A stretch of DNA of 64,000 bases from positions 53,282 through 117,281 of the forward strand of contig QKWP01001230.1 in the NCBI GenBank assembly GCA_003550325.1. Reading direction: 5' to 3'. The notes beneath the pieces are model-generated. The model was not told the origin of the DNA. It made no database searches and saw only the letters and a program-made list of their open reading frames with translations. The first letter of the stretch is position 1; the number at the start of each line of letters is the position of its first letter. Below, one piece after another: positions 1 through 11,312 of this stretch. This stretch comes from Gigaspora rosea (lineage: Eukaryota; Glomeromycota; Glomeromycetes; Diversisporales; Gigasporaceae). The translations under genes were made by a program, and so were the position numbers.

Positions 1-463
1 CTGTATTTGAAAGACTAGCAAACAAAATTAATATGTACTATGTACTACTTCTCTACTATCTTATTACCAAATTAATATATTATAAAATTTGGTTACCCTC
101 TATACAGTACTCTCACGATCCTATCTTACCTATCTCTTTTTCAATTAATAGAACAATGCACACACCTATTTCTTCTCTACCCCATTTTACAATCACTCTA
201 AGCTATATTATTATGTTATTAATGGATGACTCTCTATATTATCATATAATGACTAGAGGTCTACGATAGAACCCTGGATATCTCTCATATAGGTCATAAC
301 TGGATTTTGGCCAATTTTGGTCCAATTTGCTAAAAATGACAAAATATATTTGTTTAAATAACTTTTGATCTAGTAATCAGAATTGATTGAACTTTATTTT
401 ATTAGATGCGCCTCACTAAGAGCTTCATTTTAAAAAAAAGTTTGTTCAAATTGGTCTACTGGA

Positions 464-732
464 TAGGGTTCCGCAATTTGATTTGATCTTCAAATATTTG
501 AATCAAATATTTGATCAAATTCAAATTCAAATTTGACTATATTTGATTTGATCAAATTCAAATATGGCCAAATTTGATTTGATTTGACAAATATTTGATT
601 TGATTTGAAAATTACTATTAAAAATTCAAATTCAAATATTTGAATCAAATCAAATTCAAATCAGGATCAATTTGATTTGATCAAATTCAAATTGATCCAA
701 TATTTGATTTGATTTGAATTTGAGGAACCCTA
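464..732. mobile_element. hAT-like MITE (269 bp)
   Basis: The ends are TAGGGTTCC and GGAACCCTA, a perfect 9-bp terminal inverted repeat. Both sides carry the same 8-bp duplication CTACTGGA (456-463 and 733-740). An 8-bp duplication and a TAGGG terminus are typical of the hAT superfamily. The interior is almost only degenerate TTTGATTTGA/TCAAATTCAAA units, so it folds on itself and encodes nothing. It is a non-autonomous copy. Its neighbour at 345-455 resembles the fold-back arm module common later in the window. Confidence 0.85.
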
Positions 733-1078
733 CTACTGGATAACAAGATAATTAACAAAACTGTTTTTGTTTCTCAAATTTCATGGGTTTTTGCTAAAAA
801 AACAAGTATAACCTCTATACTAAATGTCTGGGGTCCTTCTGTGACCTTTCTAGCACAGCTTAGGTCAAGAGTAGAGTAGCTCTCCTTAATCTGATAAGAT
901 TGTATATTGTATATGTAATTCCTATTTGAATTAATAAAAAGTTAGAGGATAGACCTTGTAGTGACCTTGTTGTATAAAAAATATATATATATAGGATTAA
1001 ATTATAATATTAATAAAATTCTAAAAACATACCCATTTTGGCAAAAATTTTGTATTTAATAGTATTATACATTATCAG

Positions 1079-1697
1079 TCAGGGTTGGGCAAGCTATATG
1101 TCCTATGCAATGTCCAATGTTCTATAAGGTGCAGCTTTAGTTGGCATAGGACAATGTCCAATACTTTTGCATAGGACAATTCTGACAGTTTTCTAATGTC
1201 CAATATGTTTAAATACTAATTTTTAAAATCTTCTAGTGTTAGTACATATATTTGAAGATGTACTTGTGCAATATAACCTATTGTGCCTATGATTTTGTGC
1301 AACAAATCATTCGAGAATTTTAATATATTTTATTATTTTTTATTGATAGCTAATAATTTGAGTATTAATAAAGTTATAAATGCATTAATTAAAGTAAAAA
1401 GTAATGCAATTATTTTATTGACACAATAGTATAAAATCTCATGTTATGAATTAGGATTTATTATAAAGAACCAAATTTATACTAACATTGAAATTCTTAT
1501 AAAACAGTGCAATCAGGGATGGCAAATTGAAAATCGATGCTGGATCTTTTTTTTTTACAATACTTAAAAATTGACCAATCAGGTTGTCTGAATCCAACCA
1601 TAGTCCAATCCTATGTCCATTGCTTTTGTTTGGACATTCAGACAATGGAAATCAGACAAATTTCCATTTTATCCAAATTCCATTCATACCAACCCTG
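1079..1697. mobile_element. hAT-like MITE (about 619 bp)
   Basis: The termini read CAGGGTTGG and CCAACCCTG, flanked by perfect 8-bp duplications ATTATCAG (1071-1078 and 1698-1705). One extra T separates the left duplication from the terminus. Near both ends the element holds repeats of TGTCCAAT and TTGGACAT. The only open frame (1451-1645, minus, 64 codons) resembles nothing I know. The signature fits hAT and there is no transposase. Confidence 0.8.
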
Positions 1698-1705
1698 ATT
1701 ATCAG

Positions 1706-2837
1706 CGCTATTAAGTAGCTTATTTTTAGCAAATCAAAATTTGGCGCTTTTTTGTAAAGTATGGTTCTGACTATTTTTATTTAGCATCCCCAATTTTAAA
1801 TATTTAATAAGTTTTTGAGATATAACAACTCTGTTATGAACATCTCTTAAATATTCTAATAAAATTATATTTTCAACTTGTTTATTAAATTCCTATATTT
1901 TGTTAAAAAGATGAGTTTCATGATTAGCCATCTTTACCAATTCATTAAAAAGTGATCAAATTTCTCGATAATAAATTTGCTAATCGATAACCTTTAAATT
2001 CCACGTTATGGAATTGATATTTTTTTCTCTGAATGTTATGGTTAAGTTCCAGTTAAAGTAGGTGCCTATTTTCTGTATGACAGAATTACTCCATTTTAAA
2101 TTTGACGAACTTTCTGTAGCACTATTAATGACACATATTGAAAACGATCAAATATTTGCAAGCACGGCAATTTTACCTTGTTATATTTGGTGATATTTCA
2201 CATTCACCTTTGCAACTTCATTAACAATTTGTGATATTAATAGTACTTGTGAAATTTTTTATATATTTATAATAGTTGTAATGCAGAAATCATAATTTTA
2301 TCATGTAATAAAAGAAAATTTTATAATGTTGAATCTAATTTAGGTCCAATTTTAGTCATTAAACCTAAAAATGAACGAATTTGGATCAAAGCCCAGACAA
2401 ATTTGACCAGAACTATAGCTAACACTAACCTAACGCGAACTAACTTGTCAAAATTTTGACACTGTCGGGATTTTGTTTTATCCAAATTCAAACTAGACAT
2501 GACCTAATTAAAAATATTTCTTGTGAAGTTTTACTAATAGACATTATATTGTTCTTATTCTAACTAACTTTACGCGCAACTTTTTTTATTTAGAAAACAA
2601 AACACGCGTTTGTTTTGATTATCACGTTACAATGATCAGCATGATGGACAATCGTGGTAGTACAAACTTCCAAACTTGAAATTTGTGACTCAGGACCGAT
2701 CTGTCCAATAAAAGTACAGGGATGATTGATCACATGAAATTAAACAATTGGTCATATCCGTACACGTGATAATTGGCCAATCAATTTTTATAAAATTACA
2801 ATAACGTTCGAAAAAACTTTATTTACTAAATCAAAGA
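1706..2837. other. Intergenic, no gene seen
   Basis: AT-rich DNA without a credible open frame. A motif around 2340-2480 (GACCAGAACTATAGCTAA and a TCGGGATTTTG segment) recurs near 29808-29900 and, less well, 41640-41700, so this is probably dispersed repeat debris. Confidence 0.5.
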
Positions 2838-2867
2838 TATCTCATGATCCAACAGTCAGAATTTGAC

Positions 2868-2922
2868 GAATCTTATACCATTCGATTCATCTTATTGAGA
2901 CGAATCGAATGGTATAAGATTC
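2868..2922. repeat. Perfect 21-bp-arm hairpin
   Basis: GAATCTTATACCATTCGATT(C) at 2868-2888 is perfectly complementary to 2902-2922 across a 13-nt spacer. Related words (GAATCGAATGGT, ATCTCA...TGAGAT) recur around 44880-45100, so this is probably the core of a small dispersed inverted-repeat element spanning roughly 2838-2970. It lies too far from the F-box gene at 4498 to be its terminator. Confidence 0.6.
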
Positions 2923-3539
2923 AACAAATTCTATCCACTGGAACGTGAGATATTAATGATATTATAACCCCTTGTTCGCTTATATATTTTTTAATAAAAT
3001 TTTATTTTAAACGCGTGTATATTGTTTCTACTTAATCTATCCAATAAATATATCTTGCTAATCGTTTCTAAATCGTTTCTATTTGAATTTAAATTGTAGT
3101 AGTTAAAATATTTAAAATTTAACTTACAAAATAACATGTTCATTTATAATATATAATATAACTTTTAGATTTAAACCATGTAAAAATGTGTTAACTTATC
3201 TTTTTATCCTGTTTTTTGTATAAGAACTACTTCGGGTTTGTTATTGCTTTTTCTAAAAAGTATTAGAACTTAGTTTCACGTTACTTACGTTTAGTTTTAA
3301 AACCAAAAAACCTTTTTTTGTTCGAATTATAAATTCAACTACCTTTGATCTCTTATAAAATTCACCTCTAATAAAACTTCTTGAAAATTGAGATTATTTT
3401 TGATTAATTTTAATACAAGGTAGGTTACATGGAGGTCTTTTGCTAGCTTTCTTTTTAGAACAGATTTAATTGATAGGTTTCAAAAAATCACGAGAATACG
3501 AAGTACTTTAAACTGTATAAAAAGTTAAAAAAATTTTTT

Positions 3540-3740
3540 TATTAAATTGGCTAAGCCACAATGTCGATCATCCAAATTCGGGTTTGTCCACCATGCTACA
3601 ATGATCTTAATTTTTGATTGGTCAAAATTACAATTTTTGTGAAACTCTGCTCTTCGATGTTCTAACAAAAAAAAAAAATTTCTTGCTAAAATTTTGGCAT
3701 AAATAATGTCTTGCACTCACGCTAACCCTAACCTTAACTA
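3540..3740. repeat. Dispersed repeat core with telomere-like word
   Basis: The segment runs through TTCTTGCTAAAATTTTGGCA, ATAAATAATGTCTTG and CTAACCCTAACCTTAAC. Diverged copies occur at about 11560-11720, 20290-20460 and 40330-40510, each with the same order of A/T-rich words followed by C/T-rich text. The overlapping minus-strand open frame (3525-3716) is not credible. About 750 bp of gene-free AT-rich DNA follows before the F-box gene. Confidence 0.5.
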
Positions 3741-4497
3741 GAGGTTTGTTTTTAAATTATTTTGATAGTAACGTTACACCCGATCTTAGCTATGGCTATA
3801 GTAGCCGGGGCCACGTAAAAATCTGGTTATCAAATTGCAAATCTTTAGGATAAAAAATTTTTTTTAATATTTAAAATCGCAAGAAAATTTTTCTATAAAA
3901 TTTATTATCCAAAATTCGGCAAACTCATATGATCATGAAATTATTTCTTCGTTATTTTTTTTTTCATGTGTTACGGTAAATACATTTATTCAAATTAAAA
4001 AAACTCAACCGATAACTCCCTATGAATCATTACCGGATACGAATAAAGTAATTTGGTAAATGATTGACTATATGGGCCGTTCCGCGGCACATACTCATTT
4101 GCTAAATTACTGTTATTCAACAATTTTTGCCCAATATTGAATACTTATCCGATACATAATAGATATCTAACAAATAATCCAACGGATCTTTTGAACGGAT
4201 CCATACACTAATTACAAAAATACAATAAAAGATTAACGATAAAGGAGATAAAATAGGTCAATAATGTATTTTGCATAGGTATTAAAAAATGTGATTTAAT
4301 TAATACAGTTGTGACCTTCATTTTATTCTGATTCAAGTAATATACATTTATTTTAAAGTATTATCATACAATAATATCAGATAATAATACAGTATGAAGA
4401 AAAAAAAAATTGAAGTAAAATTTTGATTATAACGCTATAAAATAATTACAAATTTATATATTAAACAAAAGCTAACCTAAATATAATTTATAGTGAT

Positions 4498-6339
4498 TTA
4501 GGAAGAATAAAGAGGATAACTATCAAAATTCAACGATGTTAAAGTAATATTATCGTAAAGAGATTTTGCCAACATCTTTTCTTCTTTATAGTTAAGTTGA
4601 TTATTAGATATTTTTAAATCAATTAATGTTTTATTGTCATGAAAAGCTTCAGCTATTGCTTTTACTCCTTCAAAACCAAGTTGATTGTTACTTAGATTCA
4701 AGTAAGTTAAAGTGGTGTTTCTATAAAAAGCATTCGCCAACATTATTCCTTTATTATATCCAAGTTTATTATAAGAAAGGTTTAAATCAGTTAAAGTGGT
4801 ATTCTCATGAAATGCTTTTGCCAATATTTCGATGTTCTTAGTAGTAAGTCGATTATCATAAAGATTCAAAGAAGTTAATGATGTGTTTTTGCGTAAAGCT
4901 TCAGCTAATGGGGTTATTGCGTCATTATCATAAAGATTCGAAGAGGTTAATGATGTGTTTTTGCGTGAAGCTTCAGCTAATGGGGTTCTTGTTCTTACGT
5001 CAGGTACTTCAGAAACAAGTGAACCAAGGTAATTGCAACTAATGTCCAAAGAAGTTAGAGTAGTATTCTTACAAAGAGCTTCTGCTAATGCTTTTATTCC
5101 CTTTGAACAAAGTCGATTTTTTGAAACATTTAAGGAGGTTAGGTTGTAATTTTTACAAAGAGCCTCAGATAATATTTTGTAACCTTGAAAGCCAAGATGA
5201 TTTTCAGAAAGATTTAAAGAACTTAAAGTGACGTTTCTGCAAAGAGCCATCGCTAATGCTTTTACACCTTCAATACCGAGTTGATTACAATGAAGATCTA
5301 ATGAGGTTAAGGAAGTAGTATTCTTGCAAAGAACGTCAGCGAATGCCCTTCCTCCTTCACGTCCAAGTTGATTAGTACCAAGGTTTAAAGAAGTGAGAGC
5401 AGAGTTTTTATAAAGAACTTCAGCAAGCGCTTTTGCACCTTCAAAATCGAGTCGATTATTGCTAAGTTCCAAGGAGGTTAATGTAGAATTTTTATAAAGA
5501 GCTCCTGCAAATGCTTTTCCTCCATCAGGACCAAGATCGTTGGAACCTATGTTGAAATAAGTTAAAGTGGCATTTTTACAAAGTGCACGAGCAAATTGCT
5601 TTCCTCCTTCAAAACCAAGTTGATTATGTCGAACATCTAACGAAGATAAAGTTGTATTTTTAGAAAGTGCCTCTGCCAATATCATTGCTTCTTTAGGACC
5701 AAGGTTACAATTATTAAGTTTTAAAGAAGCTAAAATATTATCTTTACAAAGTATTTCTGCCAATGCTATTAAACCTTCAGGACTAAATTTAGTATTAGAA
5801 AGATCCAAGTAACTGATAGCGGTGTTTTCATAAAGGAAATCCATTAACATCTTAATTGTGTTATGATTGTATTCGTGAAATCTTAAATCTTTAAGTTTTT
5901 CACTTGTTCGTAAAAACATCGCAATCAAAGAAGATTTTATTGTACCTATTTCTTTTCTAAATTGTCTATATTTATCACGATAATCATTCGAGTTACAAGG
6001 TTCATCTCCTTCATCACAAAGCCAATTTACGATTCCTTGTTCTAAGCTATCTCCGTTAAAAGTTGTAGTATAGGTTGTATATTCGAATAACGGTTTTGAG
6101 TCATTCGGAAGTTTTATATTTAATGAAGTTAACGGAGCCCTTTCTTTAGCATTTAATGCTAAAAGGTATATTTTTATAAGTCTTTTATCTTTAAAATGTA
6201 ATAATGGTTCGCTCCATAATATTGGAACGACATTTCTACACCATTGTCGGTTTACAAAAAGACATGAAAATAAGAATCTATAATAGTTTCTAAGGTTATT
6301 AAATATTTCAAAAAGGCATTCATTTGGCAACGACATCAT
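4498..6339 (-). CDS. F-box and LRR (RNI-like) protein, 613 aa
   Basis: A single uninterrupted exon. Residues 2-50 form an F-box-like region (LPNECLFEIF, then CLFVNRQWCRNVVPILWSEP), the part that in F-box proteins docks onto Skp1 of SCF ubiquitin ligases. From about residue 190 to the end run some 15 leucine-rich repeats of 28 residues (consensus LAEALCKNTTLTSLNLSNNQ, LGFEGGKA), the ribonuclease-inhibitor type also found in NLR proteins. These usually form a curved solenoid that binds a partner. No signal peptide, membrane segment or nucleotide-binding domain is visible, so the protein is probably cytosolic or nuclear. The start is the first ATG of an ATG-ATG pair directly before the F-box. 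The repeat register breaks near 4848-4995, where a 72-bp duplication replaces the usual 84-bp period. The N-terminal half matches the 42946-44658 protein more closely than the 22296-24104 one. The substrate is unknown. Confidence 0.9.
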   Translation of the reverse strand: MMSLPNECLFEIFNNLRNYYRFLFSCLFVNRQWCRNVVPILWSEPLLHFKDKRLIKIYLLALNAKERAPLTSLNIKLPNDSKPLFEYTTYTTTFNGDSLEQGIVNWLCDEGDEPCNSNDYRDKYRQFRKEIGTIKSSLIAMFLRTSEKLKDLRFHEYNHNTIKMLMDFLYENTAISYLDLSNTKFSPEGLIALAEILCKDNILASLKLNNCNLGPKEAMILAEALSKNTTLSSLDVRHNQLGFEGGKQFARALCKNATLTYFNIGSNDLGPDGGKAFAGALYKNSTLTSLELSNNRLDFEGAKALAEVLYKNSALTSLNLGTNQLGREGGRAFADVLCKNTTSLTSLDLHCNQLGIEGVKALAMALCRNVTLSSLNLSENHLGFQGYKILSEALCKNYNLTSLNVSKNRLCSKGIKALAEALCKNTTLTSLDISCNYLGSLVSEVPDVRTRTPLAEASRKNTSLTSSNLYDNDAITPLAEALRKNTSLTSLNLYDNRLTTKNIEILAKAFHENTTLTDLNLSYNKLGYNKGIMLANAFYRNTTLTYLNLSNNQLGFEGVKAIAEAFHDNKTLIDLKISNNQLNYKEEKMLAKSLYDNITLTSLNFDSYPLYSS

Positions 6340-6436
6340 TTTAAAAGTTTAACGTTAAAGAAATCAAACTGCAAAAAATATGCATCTCATGAATATGTAC
6401 ATAAAAAAAATCAGCTTGATTAATGATTTATACACG

Positions 6437-6446
6437 TATATATATA
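6437..6446 (-). promoter_or_regulatory. Possible TATA element
   Basis: An alternating TATATATATA tract lies about 100 bp upstream of the minus-strand F-box start at 6339. The position suits a TATA box followed by a leader of some 70 nt. In DNA this AT-rich it could be chance. Confidence 0.25.
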
Positions 6447-7301
6447 GTTAGAGTGTATGCATTTAAGTGCATTCAAATTTGGTTCACAATGCTTATATAT
6501 TTGGAAAAACCGGCTTGAAAAGACATTATTGTTTATTCGAATTTATCCTTATCTAGTGTGGCGTTGCAAGAATTTGCCATTTTCAATGATCTTATTAACC
6601 CCTAAAAATCACCTTATGTTAATAAATTAGATTCTTGTGTACTTTCGTCAATGATACGATCTTCATTCTGTTTGATAAATCTAATAAATCAATGATCTAT
6701 AGAGAATTGATCCATAATGAATAAAAGTATCACAAGCGTTCTTATTATAAGTAATTATTTCTTTTTCCCAATCAAATATAGCCCAAAGAAATCGAGAATA
6801 GGAACTTTTTCGGCCATAAGAACGGCCGGAACTTTTTACAACAATGCTTATAGACAAAATTTTGTCTGATTGTTGTGTAAATCAATTTCCCGGGGTTTTA
6901 ACATTAAAGTAAGTACTACGTACTTTTAAAGAACGTAACGGTAACGTTTCACTAATAAAAAAAATCAAAGTAAAAAGCCATTTCTGGTTTTAAATAAATG
7001 TTAAAGCTAAAAAAGACAATATATAAGACAATATATGCTACATACTATTAAGGATGGTTATTGACCAGTACTAATACAGTCAAATCTAAACGATCACATT
7101 TAATCAAATAGCTAAATAAAGTGGCATAATAATTGAATCATTTAATGTAGTTGCGACAATTATGCAATCGGACGATAATCAAGTGATTATACATACGAGT
7201 TACTGTACAATAATTTCAAATTGTTATAAAACAATATAAATACTATCAGCTATAGATTAAAGAAATATGACAAAAGTTGTTTTAATCACGTATGGCGTGA
7301 G
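6447..7301. other. Intergenic, no gene seen
   Basis: Upstream region of the F-box gene at 4498-6339. It has no credible open frame and no clear element before the small hAT-like MITE at 7302. A short GC-containing palindrome, CGGCCATAAGAACGGCCG, lies near 6811. Confidence 0.4.
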
Positions 7302-7396
7302 CAGTGTTGACATTGGACATATTTTTGACATATAAAAATTTTATATGTCATATTGTCCAATAAGTGGCAATTTTATATGCTCAGTTACCAACACTG
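7302..7396. mobile_element. Very small hAT-like MITE (95 bp)
   Basis: CAGTGTTG at the left and CAACACTG at the right form the terminal inverted repeat. The flanks are near-identical 8-bp duplications, GGCGTGAG (7294-7301) and GGTGTGAG (7397-7404). The interior is a hairpin of TTGGACATA / TATTGTCCAA and TGACATATA / TATATGTCA. CAGTGTTG is a classic hAT terminus, also seen at 47004-48133 in this window. Confidence 0.7.
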
Positions 7397-7410
7397 GGTG
7401 TGAGCTAGAG

Positions 7411-7512
7411 TTGCCTGCCATAATTGTTTTTAACAAGTTGTAATATTACAACCTATATGTCGTAATATTGCAACCAATATGTCGTAAAGGTTGTAATTAA
7501 TTACGGCAGGCA
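7411..7512. repeat. Short inverted-repeat element
   Basis: TTGCCTGCCATAATT at the left pairs with AATTACGGCAGGCAA at the right. GTTGTAATATTACAAC forms an inner palindrome. It looks like a roughly 100-bp MITE, but I could not find a convincing target duplication. Confidence 0.4.
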
Positions 7513-8227
7513 AAAATAGTTCGTAACTTCGTATAGTCTTAAGTAATATTTACAGTATAAAGTCATGAAATTTTTTCATCAAAAAATGATTTTGAAAACA
7601 TCACAAAAGTGATTGGCCCATAAATAAGTCGTAAGTACGTACGTACAACCAATTAATTTTGTGGCAAATTAATCACATTGATGTCCAGTCAGGAAAAAAC
7701 TAGGAGCAAAGCGATAAATACGTGGCTTATCATCTCATTGCACAGAAATGATCAACACAAGCGCCCAACTACGTACGTACGTACGTGCGATGAAGTAATA
7801 ACTGATAAACAATTATATATAACGTACGTACAACACTTTGCAATTTATTATTCTAAAAATATCCCAATCACCACAATATCAAAGATTAGTAATGCAGTAA
7901 ATGATTTTACGACGTAAGCTTTAGCTAGTTACGGCTTAAGTCGTAACATCATTGGGACGATTCGCCTGCATCACTGATCAAGATCATGGGGCATTTTTAT
8001 TACTAATACTGTAAAGATTTTTTTTTGTGATACTCATATTAATAGTATTTTATTATTATAAAAAAAAACAAAAGTGTATTGTTATGTATATTATCGCTGT
8101 TACTTTGATTTCAAATTTGTAGATTGGTTGGAAACCGGGGCCAGGGACCCTATTAAAATTTCGAAAAGATTAGAAAACAATAAATCACAATTTTTGTTGG
8201 ATACAATTTTATCGCATTGAAGTTACA
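7513..8227. other. Intergenic with ACGT microsatellites, no gene seen
   Basis: Contains short ACGT runs (around 7770-7788 and 7820-7830). The open frame crossing them (7678-7917) begins at TTG, is built partly on the microsatellite and resembles nothing. Confidence 0.4.
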
Positions 8228-8415
8228 CAATTGGTTAACTACCCTTAAATCAACAAGCGAAATGATAATTTTTAAAACGTTATAAAAAAATAACTAGTAT
8301 AGCTAGGACAATTTTTCTTTCTATAGCAGTGTAGAGAAAGACTTTAAGAATAAAGCTATAGAATTAGTTTTTTAATTTATAAAGTTTAACTACTTTTATA
8401 AAGGTTTAAAGTTAA

Positions 8416-10440
8416 GGGTAGGGTGAATGTAGATCATTTTCATCGTGCAAAAAAAATTTTACCTATGTTTCACAAATACGCCACTGATAAAACTTTTTTA
8501 AATAGCGATCAATTTTAGCTAAAAATTTGTGGCGTGTAGGTCAGATCCTTCTATTTATAGTGGTAAACTTTAAGCCGTTGTACCATTTTAAAAAAACCTA
8601 TATGTATATATTGTAAAATTTGCCTAAGTTAACTGAAATTTGCCTAAGTAGTACAAAGATTTTTTTATTCGATCGACGTTCTAGAATAAATGATCATCCA
8701 ATCAAAATTGATTACACTGCACTAGACTCATTATACATATACAGATATAGCAATAGAAAACAAGCAGAAAAGAGAAAAATATTCACATGCCAATTCCACT
8801 TTCCTATTCAAATTCAACAAAAGTTCGAAGAAAAAGAGCATTAGTCTCAAAAAAAATAAAAATAAAAAACTACAAAAAAAAAAAAAGAATTTCTAATATT
8901 TACCAGCTATACGATTCATATTTATTAGGGTGATTCTTATTTCGAAAGCGAGTTCTAATTTATATTTAAAGTTCTGGGTCAAAAATTAAATAGATGTATC
9001 CGTTAATAATATTAGAGGTTTTCATAATTAAAATCTGAGAATCTTATTTTATTTTTCTGATTTATAATTCAACATAGTAAATTACTATTAAAAAATCCTA
9101 CTTATTTTTAAAATACATCACTTATTTAATTATGAAACTGCTTTTTTTTGATAAATATCTAACAGTAAGCGCTTATGTAAATAAGCATATACTTTAAAAA
9201 AAATATAGAATTTATAAATCACATATTTTGATTCCGATAAAATGCTAGCTTTTGAACATGGGGGAATAGTTTACAAGGTTTATCGCCAATTTCACTTTTT
9301 AGTTAATCTCCGAAATCATGCTCCAATTAATTCTTTTAGCTCCTTATTTGAAAAATTTTCTTACTAAAATATTTAACTTTTTTAAAACTTATACCAACCG
9401 ACAACTAGAAGACTTTGTGCATAAAGATGTATTAGGAATCAAAAGAACAGAGATTATTAATAAACTTGTGGGATTGGTTGCTTTACGACTAATTAAAGAA
9501 GTGAGTAAACGTGTCACTTATTTTTTTATCACCCTATTTTTTATATTTTATTTCATAACTTATTTATCATTATTCATATAGTATTATTTCGTACAGTATT
9601 TATTTCATATTTAATAATGAAATCTGCCCTGCAATACAGTATAATACTAATTTACCTTATTACCTAACATCAACCTAACCCTAATCTCCAACTAGACCCA
9701 CATAAGTATCAAAATATAACCCCACCCTTATACTCTATCTAACCCTAACCCACTCTACATGGAAAGACAAGCGAAATGCCAAATTATCAACAGTATGACG
9801 ACACCGCGCATGACACAATATAGTACGCGAAACCAACACAACGCGAGCGAGCTAATAATGCAACACGACAGTGCACCAGCAAACTACAACATGACGACAC
9901 GACACCACACTAACGAATGCAACACGAAAGCGACAAAGTAACAACACTATTAAAGTGACAAAAAAGGTACCAGCGAACAACGACGGCGATACTATATATA
10001 AAAAAAAAAAGAAAAAAAGATCTTATTCATAAGAAAAGAAAGTACAGTACAAGCAAAAAGAAAGTACAGTACAAGCAAAAAAAAAAGACAAAGAAATTCT
10101 TGCACGAATTTCTGACCCAAATTACGAAGTAGGGAGTTATAGAGTATACTTATTTGTGACTGGTGATTTCCCCTGGTCAACTGTAGTTATTTTCAAAAAA
10201 AATAAAAAAAAATAAAAAATACAAGAAAACCTAATTATTGTACTGTACCAGTTATATAACTTCCAAGTTACTTAGATTATAGTGCAAAAGTAAGTTAGTT
10301 GTCTCTAGCTAGGATCGTATGTATGTACGTACGTATTGGTATATCATAGAAGATTCTATTTCCATTTGTGTGATGGTATGTTACACGAAAAATTTTTGCA
10401 CCCGATTTTATATGAAAAATGATCTATGTTCACCCTACCC
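8416..10440. mobile_element. TTAA-flanked element inserted in a MITE (2025 bp)
   Basis: Starts GGGTAGGGTGAATGTAGATC and ends GATCTATGTTCACCCTACCC, inverted repeats of about 20 bp with two mismatches. TTAA flanks it exactly on both sides (8412-8415 and 10441-10444). The sister MITE at 11313-12094 has the uninterrupted sequence with one TTAA. TTAA target sites are diagnostic of piggyBac-like elements. I see no recognisable transposase. Between 9650 and 9760 there are several CCTAACCCTAA words. Confidence 0.75.
9318..9581 (+). CDS. Unrecognised short ORF inside the TTAA element
   Basis: An 87-codon frame starting with ATG. The middle (NRQLEDFVHKDVLGIKRTEI, then a run ending LRLIKE) looks more protein-like than random AT-rich DNA. 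The tail is a hydrophobic Phe/Tyr run translated from T-rich sequence. LIKE is followed at once by GTGAGT, a possible splice donor, so a real exon could end there. It matches no family I know and could be a scrap of the element's lost transposase or chance. Confidence 0.15.
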   Translation: MLQLILLAPYLKNFLTKIFNFFKTYTNRQLEDFVHKDVLGIKRTEIINKLVGLVALRLIKEVSKRVTYFFITLFFIFYFITYLSLFI

Positions 10441-11312
10441 TTAACTATTTTTATTAATAAACATAAAATTTGGCTGCTATAATTTTGGCCAGAATTAGCA
10501 GAATTATAAAAAAAATTTTAAAAAAATTTTTAAAAAAGTTAAAACTTTTTTTTATACTATATTTTTGATTTTTTTTTTTATTCACAAAATTTTTCGCAAT
10601 TTTATTGGCTCCGACCCAACTCTGACCCAATCCGACCAACTTCTGACCCAACCCAAAATTTGGCCGCATATATAGAACTAGTTGATTTAAGGGTTCCTGC
10701 ACTGTATTTTTATGAGCCAATCATATTTGCATATTTTAACTCATGTGAATAAAAAATACATTCACATTTTGCATTATTTGACTTCAAAAGAATGTTAATT
10801 TTATTTCTATCTTGCGTATTAATTTAAAGGTTAAATTGTTAAGTATGTGTTATTGTTATGGTTTAGGTTAAGTACCGGTAGTAGTAATAAATATAATAGA
10901 ACTTTTATTACTAGTATAGATTAAAATAACAACTCTGTAATAACTGAAAAATGTAGTAAAATTATTTTTTAGAATTTATAATTAAGAGTTTCGCTTATAA
11001 TCAATCATGATAGCCATATTTTGATCAACATTATTTATACTAAATTTGATACCACAATAAAAAACAATATTTAGCCATTACCAAAACATTTTTTGCTATT
11101 TTTAAAAACAATTTTTTAGGGTTCCTGCACCTCAGGGGCATGCCCACTATAAATCAGAATCACATGAAATAGAATGCACTGATTGGCTACCTATTTAATT
11201 AGAGATCATGTGGAACAGATTTTATTTTGTAAAGTGTAATTTATGAGAACTATATCGTATAAAACAGATTCCTCTAATCCAGTATTAAAAAATTTTAATG
11301 TTTACAAATATA

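Larger units (their letters stand above)
8228..10704. mobile_element. TA-flanked MITE, copy 1, split by an insertion
   Basis: The outer parts (8228-8415 and 10441-10704) match, in inverted orientation, the two ends of the element at 11313-12094. The right terminus is GGGTTCCTGCACTG followed by TA. The left terminus is degenerate but resumes as CCCTTAAATCAACAAGCG. The termini read CAGTNCNGGAACCC with a TA duplication, which suits a Tc1/mariner-type MITE. With its insertion removed the element is about 450 bp. Confidence 0.7.
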
